From Akanthomyces muscarius (Eukaryota > Ascomycota > Sordariomycetes > Hypocreales > Cordycipitaceae), in the NCBI RefSeq assembly GCF_028009165.1, contig NW_026611617.1:10001-74000 (forward strand): a stretch of 64,000 bases of DNA, given 5' to 3'. The position numbers and the translations under genes are program-made. Positions 45,654 through 58,700 of the stretch are shown here, in pieces. Each line of letters begins with the position of its first letter. Positions within the stretch are counted from its first letter, which is position 1. Under the pieces are notes generated by a model. That model was not told the DNA's origin, ran no database searches, and saw nothing but the letters and a program-made list of their open reading frames with translations.

Positions 45654-48600
45654 ATGTCTGAGAACGCTCAGTCCGTCAAGGTGCTCGACGAGCTCTTCCA
45701 GAAGCTCACCGTCTCCAAGGAGGCGGCTGAGATCAAGGAGTCCTCTGCTGAGCTTGCCTCTTTCATCAACGGCCGCATTGAGGACCAGGCTGTCCCTACC
45801 AAGTGAGTTACATTTGCCATTTCACCCATCTTTCTCTCTTCTGCTCGGGGCGAGCTGCTCGAACTATGCTCATTGCCCCGCCACACTGCGGGCACAGAAA
45901 TTTTTTTCTGGCGCCCGCCGTGGCCACCTGTCCCGGCAACCCCGCCACAGCTGTTACAGGAATGCGCTGGGGGCAACGCCTGGCAGCTAGCAAGGGTGTC
46001 TTGGGAAATGCCTCCCCCGCCCCCGCCAGCCAAAACCGACCAATTATGATTTTTTTTTTTTTTTCGTGCACAGCGCTAACAGCACCTCTACAGGGTTATC
46101 GACGATATTACCAAGAGCCTTACCAGCAAGAAGGATGCTGCTGCTCGTGAAAAGGCTGCTGTCGCCATCCAGGCCATCGCCTCTCACTCCGAGGTTTCTG
46201 CTCACGTCGAGCCCTACCTCGTTGTGCTCCTCCCTACCCTCCTCGCCGCTGTCGGTGACAAGACCCCCGCTGTCAAGAACGCCGCCAGCGCTGCTGTTCT
46301 TGCCATTGCTGGTGCCATCAACGCCAACGCTGTCAAGTCTGCCCTCGTCCCCATCATGGAGTCCATCCGCAACGCTCAGAAGTGGGCTGAGAAGATGACC
46401 GCTCTCGACTTCATTGATGCTCTCGTCAAGGGATCCCCCGCCCAGCTCGCTTACCGCGTCCCTGAGCTCATTCCCGTCATCTCCGAGGCCATGTGGGACA
46501 CCAAGAAGGAGGTCAAGGAGCGCGCCTACCAGACCATGGAGCAGCTCTGCCAGCTCATTGTCAACAGAGATATCGAGCGCTTCATTCCCGAGCTTATCAA
46601 GTGTATCGCCAAGCCCGAGAACGTCCCTGAGACTGTCCACTTGCTCGGTGCCACCACCTTCGTCACCGAGGTCCAGGAGCCTACTCTTGCCCTCATGGTT
46701 CCCCTTCTGGACCGTGGTCTCGCTGAGCGTGAGACCGCCATCAAGCGTAAAGCTGCCGTCATTGTCGACAACATGTGCAAGCTCGTCGACGATCCCAACA
46801 TTGTCGCTCCTTTCTTGCCCAAGATGATGCCCGGCCTTCAGAAGAACTACGACAACCTGGCTGACCCTGAGGCCCGTGAGAAGACCAAGCAGGCCCTCGA
46901 CACCCTTACCCGCGTCGGTAACATCCAGAACGGTGTCATCCCTGAGGCCAAGCAAGACGGTGCTCTCAACGTCGTCCTCCCCAAGGTCAAGGATATCTTC
47001 ACCCCCAAGTACGGCAACTACCTCACAAAGATGGGCCCCGTTGCCGAGCACATTGCCGCCATCGCTGGCCAGCTCGTCGACGAGAAGGAGTCTGAGCTCA
47101 GCATCTGGGTTGACAACCTCAAGTCCTACGTTGCTGTCATCACTGGCATCGACAACGCCGAGGCCCTTGTTGACACCATCCGCAGAAAGACCTTCCCTGC
47201 TGCTGCCGCCGAGGCCGAGGCCGAGGCTGATGAGGAGGAGGGTGAAGATCTGTGCAACTGCACCTTCTCCCTTGCCTACGGTGCCAAGATTCTGCTTAAC
47301 CAGACTCACCTCCGTCTCAAGCGTGGTCAGCGTTACGGTCTTTGCGGTCCCAACGGTTCCGGCAAGTCCACCCTCATGCGTGCCATCAACAACGAGCAGG
47401 TTGAGGGCTTCCCCAAGCAGAGCGAAGTCAAGACCGTCTTCGTCGAGCACGACCTCGACTCTGAGGATACTGAGATGACCACTATTGACTGGACCATGAA
47501 GAAGCTCGCGGAGGCTGGTGTCACGACTAGCCAGGCCGACGTCGAGACTCGTCTTAACGAGTTCGGCTTCACCGAGCAGATGGTCAAGGGCGAGATCTCT
47601 GCCCTTTCCGGTGGTTGGAAGATGAAGCTCGCCCTGTGCCGTGCCGTTTTCGAGGCGCCCGATATTCTCCTGCTTGACGAGCCTACCAACCATTTGGATG
47701 TGAAGAACGTCAAGTGGCTTGAGGAGTACCTCATCAACTCGCCTTGCACTTCCATCATCGTCTCCCACGACTCCAGCTTCCTCGACAATGTCTGCCAGCA
47801 CATTGTTCACTACGAGCGCTTCAAGCTTAAGCGCTACAGAGGTAACTTGATGGAGTTCGTCAAGCGCGTCCCCTCCGCCAAGTCTTACTACGAGCTTGGT
47901 GCCTCCGAGATCGAGTTCAGCTTCCCCGAGCCCGGTTTCCTTGAGGGTGTCAAGACCAAGGCAAAGGCCATTCTCCGTGCCACCAAGATGTCCTTCCAGT
48001 ACCCCGGTACATCCAAGCCCCAGATTGCCGACATTACCTTCCAGTGCTCTCTCGGCTCCCGTATTGCCGTTATTGGTCCCAACGGTGCTGGCAAGTCCAC
48101 TCTGATCAACGTTCTTACTGGTGAACTCATCCCCACCCAGGGTGAGATCTACCAGCACGAGAACATTCGTATTGCCTACATTAAGCAGCACGCTTTCGCC
48201 CATATTGATCACCACCTGGACAAGACTCCCTCGGAGTACATCCAGTGGCGTTTCCAGACTGGTGAGGATCGTGAGACCATGGATCGCGCCAACAAGATCA
48301 TCACCGAGGATGATGAGAAGGCCATGGACAAGGTCTTCAGAGTTGAGGGTACTCAGCGTCGCGTCATTGGCATCAACAGCCGCAGAAAGTTCAAGAACTC
48401 TTACGAGTACGAGTGCTCTTTCGCCCTTGGCGAGAACATTGGCATGAAGAACGAGCGCTGGGTCCCCATGATGTCTGCTGACAACGCCTGGTTGCCACGT
48501 AACGAGCTTCTGGCCTCTCACCAGAAGATGGTTGCTGACGTTGACATGAAGGAGGCCCTTGCCTCTGGTCAGTTCCGCCCTCTGGTCCGCAAGGAGATTG

Positions 48601-49106
48601 AGTCTCACTGCGCCAACTTCGGTCTCGATGCCGAGCTGGTTTCCCACTCCCGCATGCGCGGTCTGTCTGGTGGCCAGCGTGTCAAGACTGTCCTTGCCGC
48701 TTGCTCGTGGCAGCGCCCTCACTTGATCGTTCTTGACGAGCCTACCAACTACCTCGACCGTGACTCTCTCGGTGCCCTGTCCAAGGCCCTGAAGAAGTTT
48801 GAGGGTGGTGTCATCATCATTACCCACTCTGCCGAGTTCACCAAGGACTTGACTGAGGAGGTCTGGGCTGTCATGGACGGCAAGATGACTCCTTCCGGCC
48901 ACAACTGGGTTCAGGGCCAGGGTGGCGGCCCCCGTCTCAAGGCTGATGACGACGATGAGGAGGACAAGTTTGATGCCATGGGCAACAAGATTGTCACCAC
49001 TAAGAAGAAAGTTAAGCTGTCTTCTTCCGAGGCTCGCAAGAAGAAGAAGGAGCGTATGGCCCGCCGCAAGCGTGGTGAGGAGGTCTTCTCCGATGAGGAC
49101 GACTAA
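45654..49106 (+). CDS. TEF3: Translation elongation factor 3 (ABC-F ATPase)
   Basis: Two exons: join(45654..45802, 46094..49106), 1053 aa (yeast eEF3 is 1044). The 291-nt intron (GTGAGT...CAG) is several times longer than others here. Residues 1-320 are HEAT repeats ([30 protein letters not shown] and others). ABC1 has Walker [10 protein letters not shown] (about 468), signature [11 protein letters not shown] and [14 protein letters not shown]2 has GPNGAGKST (about 711), the chromodomain-like insertion, [12 protein letters not shown] and LDEPTNYLD. The C-terminus is polybasic then acidic ([16 protein letters not shown]). This fungus-specific ribosomal ATPase helps release deacyl-tRNA from the E site and late translocation. 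Codon usage is strongly biased towards C-ending codons, as expected for a very abundant protein. The start at [11 protein letters not shown] fits the family. Confidence 0.97.
45803..46093 (+). other. Long first intron of eEF3
   Basis: 291 nt with donor GTGAGT, a 16-nt T run (46050-46065) and acceptor CTACAG. It lies after codon 49 plus two bases. Long 5' introns in highly expressed fungal translation genes may enhance expression; this is inference. Confidence 0.75.
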
Positions 49107-50174
49107 ACAACTCGCCCGCTCATCAACACGCGAGTTTGTTTTCGTCTGTCTTTTTGCATCATCGGTCACCCCCTCTCTTTTCATGCTTTCCAGCACATAC
49201 ACCCTTTACATAACTATTGTTTTATTTTCCTTTGTTTTATTCACGCGGGATATGGTAAAAGAAAAGTTGCAATGATATTTTGATGGTCATGGTTATTGTT
49301 TGCATATCAACGCAGACTACATCTATATAGACACGAAGTGATGGACAAGAAGAACAAAGAGGAAGAAGAATGGGAGAGAGAAAAAAAAGGCCCTGTTTGT
49401 TGGTTCTTCTTTGGCGCGAAGGAATTGCTTGTTTTTCTTTTTTTCCAATTGATCCTGATGGGAGGCACCATTTACATGGACTCGGTAGAGAGCTGTTTGT
49501 TATTCCGCCAAGGGGGTTGGAGGACCTTTTCTGGTGGGGTTCAATCTACGATTGGCAAATGCTTCCCGGAGCGCGACCCATCAGGGCATGTCAACGGGAG
49601 AGGTAGACAGGGAAAGAAAAGAAGAACGAAAATATCCATTCTGAAATAGAAATCTTTGACAACCAATTTCTGTGCATCCAAGGGTTGAAAAGTCGCCGTC
49701 ATTAATTGAGCGGTATTCATGTAGCATCAGCAAGGTTAACGCGTTGTTACCAATTTCGTTCGTCATATATTTGGGTATAGTAAAGCAATAAACAAATCCT
49801 CAAGCCTCGACAAGGCAAGACTTGATCCGCGAGCCTGCTATTCTTCTCCGCTGCTCGCTTGTGTGATTCTTCCAGAGACGTCTTCTAAATTTCCAAACCG
49901 AAACAAGAGTTTTTGTAATCAAGAGAGTTTTTGATACAAATCAGCCGCGTGGGATATATGCAAGTGGCTGGCTTCGGTGGCGTGGCCTCGAGCGTCTTGC
50001 CTGCCGAGTAGACAGCGCCAGCCAATGAAGTGATGGCAATGAAGGTGAAGAAAAACCCTAAACATATGCCATCATAGATACAAGTATTCATGACAAAAAG
50101 AGGATCATCAAGACACTCGAAGTCACACATTGGAAAAAAAAGTTCACAGTCACACACACAACTCCTCAAATAAA
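49107..50174. other. Intergenic 1.1 kb between convergent eEF3 and permease genes
   Basis: The 3' flanks of two convergent genes, with T-rich stretches just after eEF3. No gene, RNA or repeat of note was recognised. Confidence 0.6.
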
Positions 50175-51948
50175 TCAACCCTCAATCTGTTGGACCTTCT
50201 TCTTCTTGTAGCCAAAGAGGGCCATCATCTCGGTCCAGAAGCCGACAGGGGGCTCGGTGAAGCGGTTCTCGTAGGCGTCGATGGTGGGGCGTTCCCAGAG
50301 AAGGTCAACCTCCGCAGGATTCTTGAGCTTGGTGCCCTTGAGGAACTTCCAGCCGAAGAACATGATGGGAGCCAGGCATTGCATGGTGTAGTTCTTGAAG
50401 AACTTGTCAGGGGTGATGGGGTGGGCAAATGCGGTGTAGCCATAGAAGAAGATGATGAGGAATTGAACAAAGATGGCAATATAGGCACCGTAAGGCTGGA
50501 AGCGGCCGTAGTAGGGGAGGCTCCTACGGTCAACACCCTGAGCTTGGCATGCGCGGTAGTAGAAGATGAAGGTGATGGACATGCCGATGTAGTCGATAAT
50601 GCCACCGGCAGTGATGAGATCGACGAACCAGGTGACGACGACGGCGGAACCACTGCCGACCTGGAGGAAGGAGAGGAAGGGGAAACACATGACGATGAGG
50701 AAGCAGTAGATGGGCACACCACGGCTGTTGCACTTGCGCAGGAAGGCGGGTGCGCGGCCCTCGAGGGCGAGACCGTAGAGGGAGCGGGTGGCGCAGTAGG
50801 TGTAGGTGTTGCCGGCAGAGAAGATGGAGGTGAGCATGAGGGCATTGACAATGTGGGGGAGAACATTGATTCCCATGGCTTGCATGGCAATGACATAGGG
50901 CGAGGCACCGGCATCCGAGCTGCCTCCGTCACCGAGCTGGACGTTGACGAGGGTGGGGTTGTCACAGGCCAGGACGATGCCTACGGCGAGAGCACTGCCA
51001 AAGAAGAAGAGACCGAAACGCCAGTAGATGGTCTTGAAGGCGGTCTTGATGTAGATTCGGGGACGCTTGGCCTCGGCAGCGACCATGGAGATGTACTCGG
51101 GGCCGACAACGGCAAAACTGGCGCTCCAGAGGGCGCCGAGGAAGCCTTCGAATTTGCCTTTGGCGCCGGTCGAAATGTATTCCTGGAAAGCAATGTGCTT
51201 CCAGTGGGTGAAGCCGTACGCGTCGTGCGTAGGGTTGCCGCCGACCATGGTGATGAAGGTGAAGCCGAAAAGGATGAAGAGGAGAATAACCTTGCCTCCA
51301 GAGAGCCAGAACTCGGCTTCGCCGTAGCCACGGACAGCCAGAATATTTAGGGCACTAGAGCTTGGGTCAGTTTTGTTCTTGTCCCAGCACATTTGTATTG
51401 CCGTCGGTGGGAGGCTCATTGCGCGGACGAGGACAGAGGGCAACTTACGCATAGCAGATGATGACGGCGGCGCAAATTCCAGCGGTAGGGCCAGGGTCCT
51501 TGATGCGTTCGTCCCAAAAGCCAATGACGAGATTGAGAGCGGTAATTTCAAAGGGGATGAGCAGGGCTTCATAGATGAAGAAGTTCCAGCCAATCATGAA
51601 ACCAAGGGCATCGTCGACAAAGTGACCAGCGAGACGGATGAAACCACCAGAGACGGGGTAGAGAACAGTCATCTCGGCAATCGAGTTGTTGACGAGGCCG
51701 AGGACCAGAGGATAAAAGGTAAATGCGATGAGAAGACTGGCGGGACCGCCCTTGGCGAGACCAGCACCGATGCTGACGAAGAGCGCGGTACCGATGGAGC
51801 CACCGATGGCGATGAGCTGGATCTGACGGTTATTCAGGCGGCGCTGAAGGCCGTCGGCGTTGTCGCCCATGTGGATTTCGCCGTCGAGACTCGGGGGTGA
51901 GCCGGGCATCTCCATCTTGGAGTGCTTATCCTCGTCGGTGGTCGCCAT
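50175..51948 (-). CDS. Amino acid permease (fungal YAT/APC family)
   Basis: Two exons: complement(join(50175..51354, 51449..51948)), 559 aa. The 94-nt intron (GTAAGT...CTCTAG) joins VIICYA to ALNILAVRGYGE. The hydrophilic N-terminus ends in GLQRRLNNRQIQLIAIGGSIG, the conserved entry into TM1 of yeast-type amino acid transporters. About twelve membrane helices follow. Family blocks are SIAEMTVLYPVSGGFIRLAG, SFAVVGPEYISMVAAEAKRP, SIFSAGNTYTYCATRSLYGLA and YYRACQAQG. It should be a proton-coupled amino acid importer of the plasma membrane. The broad Gap1/Dip5-like relatives have differing specificities, which cannot be read here. Lys residues near both ends could take ubiquitin for endocytic control, as in known permeases. 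Upstream lies a cluster of TACTGGTA words. Confidence 0.92.
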
Positions 51949-51977
51949 GTTTGCGACGTGGTGCGAGGGCGGCTGCG

Positions 51978-51992
51978 GTTGTTGTTGTTGTT
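51978..51992 (+). repeat. (GTT)5 microsatellite
   Basis: Five tandem GTT units about 30 nt upstream of the permease start codon, in its leader; they read as CAA/AAC repeats in the transcript. Confidence 0.75.
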
Positions 51993-52377
51993 GATGTTGA
52001 TGTGGGGGAGCAGGCCTCGAGCTGTCGTGACAAAACCAGGATGTGGCCAAGCGCAAAGTGAATTGCGCCGGGAAACCGACTGGTGTTGAGAAGGCAAAGT
52101 AGACGAGTTACCAAAGAGAAAAAAAGGTAACAATGTTCTACGGTGTATGAAGAATTATGAGGGAGGGGAGGAGGGGAGGGAAGGAAGGAATGAAGGTTGA
52201 GGATAGAAGAAGCAAAACGGAAAGGTGAGAATAGGACGGGGGTGGGTGGGAAGGGTCTGGTAATTATACGGGCAGAGTCAGCCAGGACGAGCTGGGAGAG
52301 AGTCAGAGAATGACGGACGGAGAAAGAGGCGCAAGTGAGCCGAAGGATTGACAGCGAGCGGCAGAGCAGCTTCAAAC

Positions 52378-54685
52378 TACTGGTAGCAGTAGTGAGTTAG
52401 CAGGCCGTACTGAGCAGGACGGTCAGGCCGAGTGTGGAGCAGGGGGACGGCGTGGGAATGGCAAAGCCGGCCGTTTGTCGAGTCGCATTCTGCGCGGGAG
52501 GGGAGAACCAAAGACCGGGACCTTATTTTTATTTAAATTTTTAGTGTCTGCGCTCGACGAGACAGAGTTGAGAGAGGGACCAAAGAGATGGATGGGGATT
52601 GTGGCGGCGGCCTTGGCAGGCAGGCCATTACTGCAGAAAAAGCTACTTAGTTGGTAGGCTGGCTGGGGGGCGCCCGGGGGGGGGGGCATGAGGCTAAGAA
52701 CGGCACTAGGCTGGGTTACCTGTTTGGGGTGTAGCGCTGCTTGCGCTGGTACCTACTGGTACAGAGGCAGAGGCAGAGGCAGAGGGCAGCAGAGGGCAAC
52801 AGAGGGAGAGACATGTCAAGGGCTGTTCGCCGCGACCAGCTACCAGTAAAGCGTTGACATGCCGTGCGGTGGTGCACCTTTGCTGGACTGGCACCAGCAC
52901 TATCTACCCACCCAGGCGTCTACTTTGGACATCTGCGAGAGCAAAGACGCACCCGGGCAGTGTACTGGTACATCCATCAACACAGACGGCTCGCTCTCTG
53001 TGGCGGGAGGCTTATACCGGACTAGCAGCCTGGCGGGCGGGGCGCCGCATGCGCACAATCTTGGCGTCGCTGCTATAGGCCATCGCCGGGGGCTTTGGGG
53101 GGGTTTTTGTGTGTGTGGGTGTGTGGGCTTTTTTTTTTTTTTTCTTTCTCGCCGCTTTTAACAGGCCCCGACAGGTACCTCTCCATGCAAGCGTGGAGCA
53201 AAAACCACACAGTCAACTCAGGTAAGTAACTAGTTGACTTTAGCAGTGTGGGTGCTGGGAGCACAACACCACAACACCACAACAGCAACAGAACCACGGC
53301 TGCCCGCGGGACACGCATCTCTGCAAGCCGAATGCCTGTGGGCATGCTGTCGGTCAACTTTTGGTCCTCTTTTTATTTTATTCCTTCATTCATATCTCTT
53401 CCATTTTCTGTTCTCACGTGCAATTCTTTGATAGCGTGCGGTGGCGTTGCTTCATACGGAGCAGCATGTCGGTGGCGGGCGCTTCGTAGGACCGTCCCTC
53501 TCCCTCACTGTTCGGACTATTGTCAACTATGATGCCGCTACGCATACTTGCCAGCACACACACCGGGCGGCTGATGTGCACAACGACAGGCGAAGACACG
53601 GAAATTGATAGGCGAGATGCACACACCCACCTGCCGCTTTCGCTGACTAGTTACTGGTCGAACAGTCAGACGCTACCCATGTAGCCTTTCCCTTTCAGCT
53701 TCGACGTCACTCGCGCTCGCAGAACCGCTCTCTCTCTCTCGTTCAGCCGCGCCGCAACACTACACCACACTTCGCTAGCTCGCAGAAAATAGGCGTGCAA
53801 CTAATGCCTGGGCAATAAGCAGGCTGACCCTGATCCCCGACATCGAGATTAGCATCACCGCCCTGTGACAGTGAGCAGCTGTTAATAAGACGTACGCCGC
53901 CAGCAGCCCGCTTACTGGTACAGCAACCCTTGCAGCGCCGACTTGCTAGCTAGTTGTGTAGCTGTGTAGTTGCACCTCGGCATAATAAACAAGGCTTCTT
54001 CTTCTATCAAGACGCCCGTTCTACCCGCCGTTGGCTCTGCAACGCTTCGCTCGACAAGCAGAACAATGCTGCCAACCAAGTCTGCGGGAAACAAGCTTAT
54101 TTTGCCACCCGGCAGGCAGCCCAAACAGAAAGACTGACTGCATTCTCGCTGGGCGGCGAGTCGAGTCCATCTACGCCACTAGCGCAAAAGCTTGTTAAAA
54201 CAGCGCGCGACCGACCAACCGGCGTCAACCTGCCAGAGATGCTGACTTGCCAGTCAACACATGCAATGTTGGTTCCAGTTTCGGGCACTGCGTAGAAAAA
54301 ATATGCTGGGATGCCCAAGCATGAAATGATGGGCGGTGGCTCCGAGAAAAGAAAAAGTCTTTTCAAGTATGCCCTTGTGGCCAGAACCAGCGGTTGGTCG
54401 CCAGATTATCCAATCTGAATGGCGACAGGTACAGCAGCACCAGGCCAGCACCGGAAAAGCAGCCTCCCAAGTTCGTTGGTCGATGCCCAGACATTTTGCA
54501 TATTCATCGCGCTTTTTCGATTGTTCAGCCTGGGCAACGAAAAATGGCTTTTCTTGTCCCGGCGCGGCAGGCAGGCGAGCACCACGCCGCATCGAAATCT
54601 CTCTCAGCCCACCTCCACTCCATCAGACGACATTGGGTGCTTCTGGCATGTCACCACTGATGATGACCACGTACTGGTACTGGTA
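52378..54685. promoter_or_regulatory. Cluster of the 8-mer TACTGGTA
   Basis: Exact copies on one strand or the other start at 52378, 52754, 52841, 52963, 53913, 54672 and 54678 (the last two overlap). A non-palindromic 8-mer is expected about twice in 64 kb over both strands, so seven in 2.3 kb is notable. All lie upstream of the permease. They may be transcription-factor sites or parts of a dispersed repeat. Confidence 0.4.
52763..52783 (+). repeat. AGAGGC tandem repeat
   Basis: Three and a half AGAGGC units, continuing in degenerate AGAGGGCA units to about 52810. Confidence 0.7.
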
Positions 54686-55756
54686 CAATGGGGTGCAGGG
54701 TTTATCTTGGAGGCTTGGCTTTAATTGCGTCCCGCAGCGGCGCCTCTCGGCTTCTTTTTGTCGCTCATGAAGGAGAAGAAAAAACTCGTCTTTTTCAGTA
54801 CCTTGTCAAGCACGACCGTCGCTCGAGTCCCAGCTTTTGTCTCTTGACTGTTAACTTGTAACCCCATGACCCTTTTTTTCTCAGACCCTGAGCATGGCAA
54901 GTCCATTTTTCCAACCCGCGCGTTCTCCAGGTCAAATCTGTACACAGACCCTATAACATGGAGATGAAGTGGGCACGCGCAGGGCAACAGAACGGCCGGT
55001 CGCTTGGATTCCGCTTCGCAAACCATCTTCGCCAAACGACGTAATGCTGCATACCCCCCCGGTCAGGCTTTGGGGGCGCTGCTATCCCCGCTCCTCCCAA
55101 ACCGAAAAGAAGAAAAAAGAAATTGGCTCAAGAAAAAAAAGACTAAACCACAAGTTGGGCGTTTTGGGATCCGCTTACAACTACATGTCATGTTACAGGG
55201 GTAAAATCCGCTGTGGGCAACTAGACTATCAATTATCTGCTGGTAGATGACCCACTGCCACTGAGTGCTACCAGCATTGGGCGAGGGCCTAGCATTCTGC
55301 CCAGAGATGGTGATGCGACTGGACAGCTAGTTTTTCAGTATCGGTGAACAGAGTCTAGAACAAACCCATCTGGTCCCTGTCGCCTGGACTAGCATGCCCG
55401 CCCAGATGAGCTGCGTGGCATAGCAGATGGTGACGTCGACTGACGGATCCGAGTGCAGCACGAGCCGCGAGAGAGATGGACTTGTAGTAGCCTGGGCAAA
55501 ACCAACCAGAAAAGGCTGAAGGAATTAAGAAGAGCAATTTGGCCATGTTACAGGGAAGAAAAACGGGCAGTGCATGTTTGTGCATGTGCATGATTCGCAG
55601 CTTGGTCTGCCGAGTATTTTGCACCGTCGCCCATCCAAACCAGGCATCTTCTCGCGTGACACCCTTTCTCTGCGCGCCCGGGACAAAAAAAAAAAAAAAG
55701 AGGCGTTACGGCGGCCGGCCCGGGCTGTCTGTCTGCCTTTGGCGTGAGTTGGGTGG

Positions 55757-55780
55757 GTGTGTGTGCGTGTGCGTGTGCGT
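55757..55780 (+). repeat. GT/GCGT microsatellite
   Basis: Alternating GT then GTGCGT units in intergenic DNA. Confidence 0.75.
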
Positions 55781-58700
55781 CTGGAACTCTTCTGGAAGCC
55801 CGTCCATCCCCGACCGACCCTGTACGCTGGCTGGCAGGCACGGCAGGCTGCCTTGCAGCAACATCGCAATTTCAGCACCACCATGCTTTTTCTTCTTTTC
55901 CCCAGGGCCCTTGTTCAACAGTCGGGGATGAATCAGAGGGCGGGAGGACGGTTGTCAACCCACCTCTCTAAACTGAACCAGGGAAGGATGCGACGCCGTT
56001 TCCCAAAGAGTTCGCAACCCGGTTACTGACACCTGCACCTCATCTTACTGATGACCAGGTCAACATGCGCTGCCCCGTCGCCCGTACCGCGCACCTCGTG
56101 CGGTTCGTTTCGATGTGGACGAGTTGACGAGCTCAAAAAGCGGCGTCGTTTGCCCCCGTAGAGGTAGAGGCTGGACTGGGGCTGGCTGGGCTGGGGCCTG
56201 TACCGTGACGTCATACCTCGAATCCGCCAAATCGCACATCGCGCCCCATTTGCCAAGCAGCCAAAGCAAAAGCTCCTCCACTCCCAAACTACTCCACGCA
56301 CGGGGGGGGGGGCTCGACTCTTGAGGCAAAGAGTCCAGCTTCTCCATAGCTTGTAGCGTGGTTTCGTGGGTTCTGGCATCCCATTGTTCTTGAGCATCCA
56401 TGCCGAGCAAGGTTTTATCGTTATTCTTGTAAATCGTAATGAGTACGGACACACTAAGTTGAATATTGACTAGGTCCCCCTTGGTTGCAGTCTTCCAGAT
56501 CGGAGAGCCTCCTCCAAACTGTCACTGGCAAGGATAGCCTGCGTCATCGTGCCTCAAATAACCGCTGCTTTCCAGTAAATCCACCAGATTTGGCAGTCGC
56601 AAGATTCTTGGCGTGTTTACATCAACGTAGTAAAACTTGCTAGATGAGTGACAAATGCCAGCACACCATCAACATGTCATGATCCGTTGACAGTCAAGTG
56701 CTGTTCAACCATCGCGACCCCGTCATTCTTGCAGATTTCACTTGCATGATGCGCCGCAGGCAGTTGTGACCATCATCGGGCTCAGCACGCCTCGCTCATT
56801 TCTACAACCAGACTGGCGGCATCGCCATCATAGTCAAACAATCTAGATGTAACCCACCCGCAGGGCGCGTCGACACTCGACATGCACACCACATGGCCTC
56901 GCTTTCGTTGCCTGCGCTTCCTATAGGTCAACGCTGCTCTGGACTGCATAGGGCGTCATCTACTTTCGCCCCGGTTGGGCCCTGCATCTGGCCCGACTTT
57001 GTTATTCAGATCTTCTGCCATCGAACGGATCACCGCGCCCTTATCTGGACAGCCCGTTGCTACCCTACCTGCCGGGTCGGGACTGGCGGTTCCCTTTTGC
57101 CGCAGAGGCCTGTCGCTCTGGGTCTGAGCGACGGCCGGGCCCGAGACCTCGCTGGTGAAGTGCAGAATCAGTAAATGCCTATTACTTAGTAAACAGCTGG
57201 CCGATTCCAAGCGAGCAAGGTGGTATCGATGGGAGCATCAGCGCAGTCTGGGCCGAAAGGCTTACCCAATAGGCGCCAACGGTACAGCTTCAATCGTCGC
57301 GTCCCTTCACGTTGCACATACCCCCCCTCCCATGTCTTTTCACGCCCCGGTCCTGTTCACGAACCAAATAAATACCCTTGCATCTGCAGCTAGGCAGCAA
57401 CATTAAAAAGCCTCCGTCAACTGGCTTTCTTCACCTTTCGCGGCGTATTCTATCCTAGTAGACCTGATCTACAGTCAGCCTGGTAGAGCCACAGAGGTGA
57501 GATGGAGCGAGGATCTCCCTCCCATGTCATGCCAGATCATCTCACTTTGCTCAGCCAACATGAGCGCGCCGCGCATATGCACATGTACAAGTCTTGCATA
57601 ATAAATGAAAAGGCGCTTTTGCGCCAGTGGCTGAGGATCGCTTCTGTAAAAGCGGCTGGGCTCGCCGCCGAGGCTTGAAAGGCTGGGCTTCGTGGGTGCT
57701 TCCATATCCGCTCACGCGACCAGTTTAGAGAAGCAACCCATCCTGAGTCTCTTATATAGCTGCTTGCACACAGACTTCGTCTTCAATATTCTGATTACTG
57801 TATGTTCTCTGCACATCGCATTCACTTCTCCTCAGGGCGGCGTCGCTAGAAAGGTACTCTGATGGGTTCGTCAGTCTGTTTCGCGCAATCTCAACAGTGC
57901 AGCGTTTCTACATGGAACCCCTGCCAGGCTGGCGTGACGCTGAGAGCTAGCGCAATTCAAGTCGTTAAAAAGCTCCAGGCGGACGGAGACACTTGGAGTC
58001 GCGACTCGCGTGCAGCGCGAGCAAGAGACCCTGCAGAAAACTTTGTGATCAGCAGGCTTTCTACTCCCTTGTTCTTGATGCTCGCAACAGAGAGCCTTGT
58101 CTGGTTTTCTGGTACTACTCAGCATTACAGGGACCACCAGTCCCACACACAACTGCCCGTCCACGCCGTCGTATCAATAAGGTATCCAACTGAGCAAGCC
58201 TCGTTTCGTTTCCTGTCGCCGCAGCCACAAACCCATATTCAGCTCCGTAATCCACTAGTGCAGGCTAGTTGGTAGTTTACTGAGTAGTGCCCATTTGCGC
58301 AGTCGCAACCTCGCTCGCGTCCACAACGACTCATGCGAGAGAAAGACTGGGCCTCTGAAATTTTTTACGGTTTCGAAGCAAGTCGCGCAGTAACTGAGAG
58401 CCTCGCGCCGAACGGGGATCCATTGAAACATGACATTCTATCCAACCATGAGTCGTTTATGAGGCTGCCGTTGCGGTCTTGTGGTGTGTGAACTGCAGCA
58501 AATCGCCCACGAGGCCCTCAGCTCCGTCACGAACTGGGCCGCCCGTCAGCAGCAAGCCCTGGCTCCGTGGCGCTCAACAGGGCAAAACGCTGCTCAGCAG
58601 CGCCCCCGCCGTCAGGCCAGTGGCCCGTTTTTCATTTGCCAGTTGTGCCTGACCCTGTTTGGCATGCACCGTGGCACCGTATTCCAGTAGCGTGCTTTTT

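Noticed and set aside
46044..49202. 1052-codon open frame antisense to eEF3
   Set aside because: It mirrors the eEF3 coding sequence. Strong bias to C-ending codons in the sense gene removes stop codons from the antisense frame, and the antisense translation has no domain logic.
50130..51350. 406-codon open frame antisense to the amino acid permease
   Set aside because: Same codon-bias artefact; the permease on the minus strand has full family motifs and splice sites.
56060..56401. Possible 113-aa gene on the minus strand (starts MDAQEQWDARTHETTLQ)
   Set aside because: The N-terminal part looks protein-like, but a homopolymer G run and a drift into Pro/Arg-rich sequence follow, with no family match. 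It would need transcript evidence.
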